Below are positions 6,995 through 11,609 of a stretch of DNA of 11,609 bases, piece after piece; the first letter of the stretch is position 1; every line of letters starts with the position of its first letter. The stretch is taken from contig VFMC01000128.1 in assembly GCA_006515795.1 (NCBI GenBank), positions 11,666-23,274 on the forward strand. Direction: 5' to 3'. Position numbers and translations under genes: made by a program. The stretch is from Acidimicrobiaceae bacterium. Its GTDB lineage: Bacteria; Actinomycetota; Acidimicrobiia; Acidimicrobiales; Ilumatobacteraceae. The notes beneath the pieces were generated by a model. The model saw only the letters and a list, made by a program, of their open reading frames with translations. It was not told the origin of the DNA and did no database searches.

Positions 6995-7637
6995 ACACAT
7001 AGATATGCCTGCCGCGGTCTACGACGCCTCCGCTGAGGGGTACGTCCGGTTCGTCGGCGTTGAGATCAGCGCTGCCACCGAGGGGCCTGTGGATCGGTCG
7101 TTGCTGGGTGCGTTTGTCGAGTTGATGGCCGACGCACCTGCCGGTCGCGTTGCAGATCTCGGCTGCGGGCCTGGGCGGGTGGCGGCATTTCTCGCCGCCC
7201 ACGAGTTCGACGTCTTTGGAGTGGACGTCTCCGGGGTGATGGTCGTAGCTGCGCGCAACGCTCTCGAGCAGGGCAAGCTGACGGCTCTGCCGATAGCCGA
7301 CGCCTCGCTTGCCGGTGCCGTTTGCTGGTACTCGATCATCTACACGCCACCGGAGCATCTTGACGACGTCTGCCTGGAGCTCAGCCGTGTACTAGCTCCG
7401 GGCGGCTACCTCCTGGTGGCGTTTCAGGCCGGCCAGGGTGAGGGTGTGCACCAAGCCAACGCTCATGGCACGAACCTTCCGCTCACTTCGTATCGACACG
7501 ACCCCGAGGTCGTCATTCGGACCCTCAGCGGCACCGGGTTGAAGGTGCACCTTCGCGCTGTACGGGAGCCCCAGTTCACGCATGAGTCGTCGCCGCAGGC
7601 ATTCATCATCGCTCGCGCCGAACCATGCCAGCCTTAG
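6981..7637 (+). CDS. Class I SAM-dependent methyltransferase
   Basis: From the GTG at 6981 this gives a 218-residue Rossmann-fold methyltransferase. The SAM-binding motif I VADLGCGPGRVAAFLA begins at about residue 57. The acidic strand FDVFGVDVS, the motif LTALPIADASLAGAVCWYS and the later strand VLAPGGYLLVAFQAG follow. The C-terminal TSYRHDPEVVIRTL and REPQFTHESSPQAFIIARA are typical of small-molecule methyltransferases; the substrate is unknown. Alternative starts are the ATG at 7005 and one at 6915; none has a good ribosome binding site. The stretch between the second acidic strand and LTALP looks several residues shorter than usual, possibly a small in-frame deletion. Its stop overlaps by 4 nt the stop of the opposite-strand methyltransferase, so the pair is tightly convergent. 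Confidence 0.85.
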   Translation: MSHSPHIDMPAAVYDASAEGYVRFVGVEISAATEGPVDRSLLGAFVELMADAPAGRVADLGCGPGRVAAFLAAHEFDVFGVDVSGVMVVAARNALEQGKLTALPIADASLAGAVCWYSIIYTPPEHLDDVCLELSRVLAPGGYLLVAFQAGQGEGVHQANAHGTNLPLTSYRHDPEVVIRTLSGTGLKVHLRAVREPQFTHESSPQAFIIARAEPCQP

Positions 7638-8374
7638 TTGAGCGAGCTGAGCGGGGACCGGGCAATGAACACGTTCTCAAGTCCAGGGCGGTCGGGAGCG
7701 TCTCGGACCGCGACGACCTCAAAGCCGGTCTCAGCCAACGACCGCTCGATCTCGGAGCGTGACCGGAAACGCAGCGTCGAGTGCGACGTCAGTCGCGTTC
7801 GGTCTCGCTCGACGACGTAGTGGTGACGGAACGACACCAACGGGAGCGCGATCTCTGTGATCTCGGTCCAGTGCTCGACGCGGCCCTCGGCGAGCGTGTC
7901 GTGGACGGAGAAGGTCGCCTTCCTCGTCCAACCTTCCCAGGCACGAGCCACCGCTTCTCGCGCTTCAAAGACGACGAACCCGCCGGGGCGGAGTGCCTGT
8001 CGGATCGAGGCAAGCACCAGTGACCACTCGGCGTCACCGAGGAACACCTGTGCGACGTTGCCGGTCATGGTGACGACGTCGGTGTCCATTTCGGGGATCA
8101 CTGTGGCTTCGGCATGGATCCATCGAACCCGCTCGGCATCGGGCTTGCTGCGAGCGATGTCTAGAGACGCTGCTGCGGGATCGAGCCCGGCAACTTCGAC
8201 ACCTCGATCGGCGAGCTGGCAGGCGAACCTTCCCGTTCCACACCCGACGTCGAGCACGGATGATGCACTGAGCTCGTCGATGATCGCGTGGTAGTGATCG
8301 AGGTCATCACGGGCGCCGTCGAGCTCGTCGTACACCCTCGCGAGTCGCGGCAAAGCGAACAGATCATCCGGCAC
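7634..8374 (-). CDS. Class I SAM-dependent methyltransferase
   Basis: This is a complete 246-residue methyltransferase. After an N-terminal helix region (FALPRLARVYDELDGARDDL) come motif I VLDVGCGTGRFACQLADRG at residues 40-58, the acidic strand VEVAGLDPAAASLDIARSK, TDVVTMTGNVAQVFL as motif II region, and LRPGGFVVFEARE. A C-terminal half of beta strands rich in histidine and arginine (SFRHHYVVERDRTRLTSHS) probably forms the substrate lid. The substrate is unknown. The start is a GTG at 8374, with no clear ribosome binding site. It converges on the other methyltransferase with a 4-nt overlap of stops; the two are only distant relatives. The same-strand kinase gene lies 195 bp upstream. Confidence 0.9.
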   Translation of the reverse strand: MPDDLFALPRLARVYDELDGARDDLDHYHAIIDELSASSVLDVGCGTGRFACQLADRGVEVAGLDPAAASLDIARSKPDAERVRWIHAEATVIPEMDTDVVTMTGNVAQVFLGDAEWSLVLASIRQALRPGGFVVFEAREAVARAWEGWTRKATFSVHDTLAEGRVEHWTEITEIALPLVSFRHHYVVERDRTRLTSHSTLRFRSRSEIERSLAETGFEVVAVRDAPDRPGLENVFIARSPLSSLN

Positions 8375-8436
8375 GGCAAGACGATAGGAGACCGTCAGCG
8401 CTGATTCGTTGGCATTCAGTCAGTCGCTACAGACTC

Positions 8437-8527
8437 CAACTGCAGAAGGTCCACGGGAGCGGTTCGTCGGGGACTGACACTCGTGAGCGATGGCGCCGTG
8501 TTCGACGGTTGCCCCGCACTGCAGTTG
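8437..8527. other. 9-bp inverted repeat in the gap between the kinase and methyltransferase genes
   Basis: CAACTGCAG (8437-8445) and CTGCAGTTG (8519-8527) are perfect inverted copies, 73 nt apart, within the 195-bp gap 8375-8569. The gap shows no gene. The outer ends loosely resemble an integron attC site, but the inner boxes do not pair well, so no function is assigned. Confidence 0.35.
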
Positions 8528-8569
8528 ATCCGAGAGAGTTCGTGATGGCCTACGCAAGGCCTTCGACAG

Positions 8570-9379
8570 TCAACGGCCGATGGCGTTGTCGAGTATGAGG
8601 CGATGGTCGAGCATCCACGCAGCGGCTCGGGCGCGCCAGGTGACACCCCACAGGACTGGGAACCCATCGGCTGCCGGGCTCACGGTGTCGGGTCGGACTC
8701 CGTAGCCGACCGCTTCCTCGCGAGCGCTGCGAATGGCGAACTCCATGAGCTTGTCCACGAAGCCGGCCCGGTCCAACCTTCCGAATTCGTAGCCATCAAG
8801 GATCAGACCCAGTTGCCGGGCGCGGTCGACCGCGCTCGGCAGGTCGTTCAAGTCGCCGACGTCGTCGTCGTGCAGTTGGGCGTTCAACCAGCCGACCTGC
8901 GCCAGCTCCCAGTGCGCATCGACGGGGCCGGCGTTGTCCCAATCGATGAAGGCCACCGGCAGACCGTCACGAGCGAGGATGTTCCAGGGGCCGAGGTCGC
9001 CATGACCGATCACCGGGGTGTGGCCCGGCAACGTGCGAGCGAACCACGGCCGCCACACCACATCGGTTGGCGGCACGAACGATGCTGTCGCGTGGTGCAG
9101 TCGTCGAAGCAGGTGCCCAACGCGCCACGCGGCCTCGTCCGACCACGCCTTCGGCTGAGGGCTCTCACCGTCGATGAACGTGAGCTGCTCGCGCCCGTCT
9201 GCCGCGAAGCCAGTGCCCACCGGACAAGGCGCGGCGTCGAAGCCGGCTTGTCGCAGATGCGCCAACAGAGCGATGACGGTTTCGCTCTGGGGTTTGGCCG
9301 ATCGCAACACGACGTCGCCCGCCTTGCGGACGTCGGTCTGCCATCCACCATCGAGTGACTCCTCCACGTCATCCGGCAC
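8570..9379 (-). CDS. Aminoglycoside-phosphotransferase-family kinase (APH superfamily)
   Basis: This is a complete 269-residue kinase-fold protein. It has the APH catalytic loop VIGHGDLGPWNIL (residues 123-135; catalytic D127, metal-binding N133) and the metal motif FIDWDNAGPVD (144-154, aspartate in IDWD). The N-lobe is short: TDVRKAGDVVLRSAKP carries basic residues where kinases have the ATP-binding lysine, followed by ALLAHLRQAGFDAAP. The fold supports phosphoryl transfer from ATP to a small hydroxyl compound. Members of this family phosphorylate antibiotics, sugars or other metabolites; nothing here proves aminoglycoside resistance. The start is a GTG at 9379. The gene lies just inside the right copy of the direct repeat and is transcribed towards the second methyltransferase. 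Confidence 0.9.
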   Translation of the reverse strand: MPDDVEESLDGGWQTDVRKAGDVVLRSAKPQSETVIALLAHLRQAGFDAAPCPVGTGFAADGREQLTFIDGESPQPKAWSDEAAWRVGHLLRRLHHATASFVPPTDVVWRPWFARTLPGHTPVIGHGDLGPWNILARDGLPVAFIDWDNAGPVDAHWELAQVGWLNAQLHDDDVGDLNDLPSAVDRARQLGLILDGYEFGRLDRAGFVDKLMEFAIRSAREEAVGYGVRPDTVSPAADGFPVLWGVTWRARAAAWMLDHRLILDNAIGR

Positions 9380-9424
9380 ACCACCACGATCTCACGTCCG
9401 AGACCGCTCCGTCTCCGGCGTTTC

Positions 9425-9488
9425 GTTGGCCAAGGATCAGTGAGACCGTGCTCGTTCGATGAGGCTCATCAGGCTCTCGCCAATGGCG
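9425..9488 (+). repeat. 64-bp direct repeat, right copy (hydrolase 3'-end remnant)
   Basis: This copy matches 3086-3149 at 61 of 64 positions. On the minus strand it encodes AIGESLMSLIERARSH and stop; relative to the intact hydrolase the coding differences are one synonymous leucine codon and one valine/isoleucine change. To the right, nothing matches the rest of the hydrolase, so only the last codons are present. No integrase or transposase gene is seen beside it. Confidence 0.92.
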
Positions 9489-9550
9489 GCGCCGGTGGTC
9501 CTCGACCGGCGGCGGGCCGGGCTGGGCGTTGGCCTGGGCAGTCGAACCGT

Positions 9551-9557
9551 GGAAGGG
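9551..9557 (+). promoter_or_regulatory. Ribosome binding site deciding the oxidoreductase start
   Basis: GGAAGGG ends 8 nt before the ATG at 9566. It favours this start over the in-frame ATG at 9590 and over the long open frame that begins inside the repeat. Confidence 0.6.
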
Positions 9558-9565
9558 TTGGGGGC

Positions 9566-10708
9566 ATGCAGCCGCCCATCCCCGCCACGATGCGTCAGAT
9601 CAGGTCATTGGTCACCGCCGATGGCCAACTCCAGCTCTCGATCGCCCGCGTCGACACACCCGAACCCGCCCTGCACGAGGTGCTCGTTCGCATCGAGGCT
9701 GCGCCGATCAACCCGTCCGACCTCGGGCTTCTCCTCGCGGCCGCCAACGTCGACCAAGCGACGTCGACCGGCACGGGGGACGACACCGTCGTCACCGCCC
9801 CGATCTCCTCAGCCGTCATGCGCGGCCTCGCCGCGCGCGTCGGCGAATCGATGCCCGTCGGCAACGAGGGTGCCGGCGTCGTGGTGGCCGCCGGCGAATC
9901 ACCCGAGGCTCAGGCCCTGCTCGGTCGAATGGTCGCCATCGTCAGCGGCGCAACCTACGGCGAGTACCGCACGGTGCCGGCGATGATGTGCATGGAACTG
10001 CCCGATGGCACCACGGCGGCGCAGGGAGCGTCGTGCTTCGTCAACCCGCTCACCGCACTCGGCATGGTGGAGACGATGCGCATGGAGGGGCATACCGCGC
10101 TGGTGCACACCGCCGCGGCATCGAACCTCGGCCAGATGCTGAACCGGATCTGCATCGCCGACGGCGTGCCGCTCGTGAACATCGTCCGCCGCCCCGAGCA
10201 GGCAGCGTTGCTGCGCGAGCAGGGCGCCATCCACGTGCTCGACTCGAGCGCCCCCGACTTCGTCGACAACCTGACGAACGCGCTCATCGCCACCGCCGCG
10301 ACGATCGCCTTCGATGCGATCGGCGGAGGCACACTGGCCGGCCGGATCCTCAGCTGCATGGAGGCTGCCGCCAACGCCAGCGCCGCCGAGTACAGCCGCT
10401 ACGGAAGCACCGTGCACAAGCAGGTCTACATCTACGGTGGGCTCGACCGCAGTCCCACCGAGCTGTCCCGCAACTTCGGCATGGCTTGGGGCATCGGCGG
10501 CTGGCTGCTCACCCCCTTCCTCGGCAAGATCGGGCTCGACGGAATGCAACGTCTACGGGCACGAGTGGTTGCCGAACTGACCACGACCTTCGCCAGCCAC
10601 TACACCGACGAGGTCTCGCTCGCCGGGGCCCTGCACCTCGATGCGATCACGGCCTACGCCCGCCAGGCAACTGGCCAGAAGTTCCTCATCCGCCCAGCGC
10701 AGGGTTAG
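9566..10708 (+). CDS. MDR-superfamily (zinc-type alcohol dehydrogenase-like / quinone oxidoreductase) protein
   Basis: This complete 380-residue protein has the medium-chain dehydrogenase/reductase layout. The N-terminal GroES-like domain contains PALHEVLVRIEAAPINPSDL and VGNEGAGVVVAAG. The nucleotide-binding domain starts near TALVHTAAASNLGQMLNRI and continues through VPLVNIVRRPEQAALLREQG and ATIAFDAIGGG. The expected cofactor is NAD(P)H. The cysteine and histidine ligands of the zinc-dependent alcohol dehydrogenases are not evident, so a quinone-oxidoreductase-like or enoyl-reductase-like activity is more likely than alcohol oxidation; the substrate is unknown. The start at 9566 follows a good ribosome binding site. 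It lies just outside the right repeat copy. Two hairpins follow its stop before the acyl-CoA dehydrogenase gene. Confidence 0.9.
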   Translation: MQPPIPATMRQIRSLVTADGQLQLSIARVDTPEPALHEVLVRIEAAPINPSDLGLLLAAANVDQATSTGTGDDTVVTAPISSAVMRGLAARVGESMPVGNEGAGVVVAAGESPEAQALLGRMVAIVSGATYGEYRTVPAMMCMELPDGTTAAQGASCFVNPLTALGMVETMRMEGHTALVHTAAASNLGQMLNRICIADGVPLVNIVRRPEQAALLREQGAIHVLDSSAPDFVDNLTNALIATAATIAFDAIGGGTLAGRILSCMEAAANASAAEYSRYGSTVHKQVYIYGGLDRSPTELSRNFGMAWGIGGWLLTPFLGKIGLDGMQRLRARVVAELTTTFASHYTDEVSLAGALHLDAITAYARQATGQKFLIRPAQG

Positions 10709-10726
10709 TTCAGGGCCGGTTTCGGG

Positions 10727-10743
10727 GCTGGTTCGGGGCCAGC
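10727..10743 (+). terminator. Small hairpin after the oxidoreductase
   Basis: GCTGG (10727-10731) and CCAGC (10739-10743) flank a 7-nt loop, starting 19 nt after the stop, in a G-rich stretch with repeated TTCGGGG. Alone it is weak; it may act together with the larger inverted repeat that follows. Confidence 0.3.
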
Positions 10744-10759
10744 TTCCTGCCGAGCTGCG

Positions 10760-10808
10760 GATCTGGGCCGAATTCGTCTCGTTCGCCGAAACTTCATCGG
10801 CCCAGATC
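10760..10808 (+). terminator. 12-bp perfect inverted repeat, probable terminator
   Basis: GATCTGGGCCGA (10760-10771) and TCGGCCCAGATC (10797-10808) pair perfectly around a 25-nt loop. It sits 52 nt after the oxidoreductase stop and before the promoter region of the acyl-CoA dehydrogenase. There is no T-tract; a U-less terminator or a regulator site are the options. Confidence 0.5.
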
Positions 10809-10825
10809 GGGTGAGGGCGGGTAGA

Positions 10826-10855
10826 CGGAGAACCGCGGAGAACCCCGGAGAACCA
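10826..10855 (+). repeat. Three tandem 10-bp repeats
   Basis: CGGAGAACC plus one variable base is repeated three times without gaps: 10826-10835 (ends G), 10836-10845 (ends C), 10846-10855 (ends A). The period of about one helical turn places all copies on one face of the DNA, 21 bp before the palindrome at 10877. Confidence 0.7.
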
Positions 10856-10876
10856 CGCCAACCCGACGTCAATGCT

Positions 10877-10897
10877 GTTGTCAATGCCATTGACAAC
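10877..10897. promoter_or_regulatory. Perfect 21-bp palindrome, probable TetR-type operator
   Basis: GTTGTCAATG and CATTGACAAC are perfect inverted arms around one central C, ending 7 nt before the first ATG of the acyl-CoA dehydrogenase. A further GTCAATGC lies at 10868-10875. Size, symmetry and place are typical of operators for TetR-family repressors that control fatty-acid or acyl-CoA genes in actinobacteria. The regulator gene is not in the window. Confidence 0.7.
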
Positions 10898-10904
10898 TGC
10901 GGGG

Positions 10905-11609
10905 ATGACCGGCACCATGTCCGGCGTGAACGACATGAACCGCCGCCGCGAGCTCGTCGACCGGGTGAGGAACTTGGGGCCCGAGATCGAACGCCGCGCC
11001 GTGATCCACGACAGGGAGGCGAGCTTCCCCCACGAGAACTTCGCCGACTTCCGAGCCAACGGCCTGCTCTCGGTGTGCGTGCCGGAACGCTTCGGGGGAG
11101 GGGGCGCCAGCTACGCCGACTACGTGCGGGTGAGCGAAGAGGTCGGCCGTCACTGCGGAGCGACGGCACTCACGTTCAACATGCACAACGCCACGATGCT
11201 GTGGTGCGGTGAGGTCGCCGACCTGCTCGACATGTCGCCCGCCGATCGTGAGCTGCACGAGGAGATCCGCACCGCGATGTATCGCGGCGTGGTGGATGAC
11301 GGGCTGATCCACAGCCAGCCGTTCTCGGAAGGGATCGCTCCCGGTGCCACGACTGGTGTGGCGACGCGCGCGGTTCCGGTCGAAGGCGGATGGCTCGTGA
11401 CCGGTCGGAAGATCTTCGCGTCGCTTTCGGGTGCGGCCGACTTCTACAACGTCACGTGCCAGAGCCCGGGCGAGGACGACATCCGGTTGCTCGGCGTGCC
11501 GGCCAAGGCCGATGGTGTGTCGATCGTCGACGACTGGGATCCACTCGGGATGCGTGGCACCGTGTCGCGCACCCTGCTGATGAACGACGTGTTCGTGCCG
11601 CACACCAAC
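10905..11609 (+). CDS. Acyl-CoA dehydrogenase, 3'-partial
   Basis: The frame is open to the window end (235 codons), so the C-terminal helical domain is missing. It matches the FAD-dependent acyl-CoA dehydrogenase family: an N-terminal helical domain (FPHENFADFRANGLLSVCVP), ERFGGGGASYADYVRVSEEV, an active-site side FNMHNATMLW, then the middle beta domain with GWLVTGRKIFASLSGAADF and DDWDPLGMRGTVS. It would introduce a trans-2,3 double bond into an acyl-CoA thioester and pass electrons to ETF; chain length is unknown. Possible starts are the ATGs at 10905, 10917 and 10935 (the last gives MNRRRELVDRV). With the palindrome ending at 10897, a later start is plausible if the operator overlaps the promoter. 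Confidence 0.9.
   Translation, partial: MTGTMSGVNDMNRRRELVDRVRNLGPEIERRAVIHDREASFPHENFADFRANGLLSVCVPERFGGGGASYADYVRVSEEVGRHCGATALTFNMHNATMLWCGEVADLLDMSPADRELHEEIRTAMYRGVVDDGLIHSQPFSEGIAPGATTGVATRAVPVEGGWLVTGRKIFASLSGAADFYNVTCQSPGEDDIRLLGVPAKADGVSIVDDWDPLGMRGTVSRTLLMNDVFVPHTN

Noticed and set aside
8570..9379. A proven aminoglycoside resistance gene
   Set aside because: Only the general APH kinase motifs are present; the family covers many substrates.
3086..9488. The 64-bp direct repeats as integron attC sites of a cassette array
   Set aside because: The ends have GTT on the outside left and AAC on the outside right, the reverse of an attC site; no paired inner boxes are seen and no integrase is present. 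The repeat is better explained as the hydrolase 3' end.
9440..9565. An N-terminal extension of the oxidoreductase starting at the GTG inside the repeat
   Set aside because: The ribosome binding site at 9551-9557 fits the ATG at 9566, and the extension reads as non-protein sequence plus the antisense of the hydrolase tail.
1..11609. CRISPR array, tRNA, rRNA, transposase or insertion sequence
   Set aside because: No regularly spaced repeats, cloverleaf sequence, rRNA-like stretch or transposase motif was seen on either strand.

Overview
The window is GC-rich DNA with actinobacterial codon use. The mix of an F420-type luciferase-like oxidoreductase, an acyl-CoA dehydrogenase with a palindromic operator, and GTG/TTG starts fits Actinomycetota. 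An Acidimicrobiia-like lineage is my guess from general familiarity and cannot be proven from this sequence.

Layout. (1) Positions 2-1853: 3' part of an NRPS module (adenylation, carrier, thioesterase), cut by the window edge and carrying a frameshift in the thioesterase. (2) 2004-2785: F420-dependent LLM oxidoreductase with a one-base deletion near its N-terminus. These two lesions together open one uninterrupted frame from 2 to 2785, which would be mis-annotated as an NRPS-LLM fusion. (3) 2791-3085: decayed 3' end of a minus-strand gene, cut off at a repeat. (4) 3086-9488: a 6.4 kb block bounded by a 64-bp direct repeat (61/64 identical). It carries a minus-strand alpha/beta hydrolase, a DNA methyltransferase fused to a nuclease-like domain, an unrecognised protein, a translationally coupled but broken small gene, two class I SAM methyltransferases facing each other, and an aminoglycoside-phosphotransferase-like kinase. 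(5) 9566-10708: an MDR-family zinc-type/quinone oxidoreductase. (6) 10905-end: acyl-CoA dehydrogenase, cut by the window edge, preceded by a perfect 10+1+10 palindrome that looks like a TetR-type operator.

How the parts relate. The central block looks like accessory DNA: unrelated small enzymes in mixed orientation, bounded by a direct repeat whose copies both encode the last codons of the hydrolase. Its most interesting part is the plus-strand run 3915-6776 (methyltransferase/nuclease-like fusion, unknown protein, coupled small gene), a candidate DNA-modification or defence-type module of which the last gene is decayed. The flanks look like ordinary metabolism.

Three genes have frameshifts that can be located to within a few bases, and one has two in-frame stops. 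Either this segment is decaying or the consensus has indel errors. The sequence alone cannot decide which.
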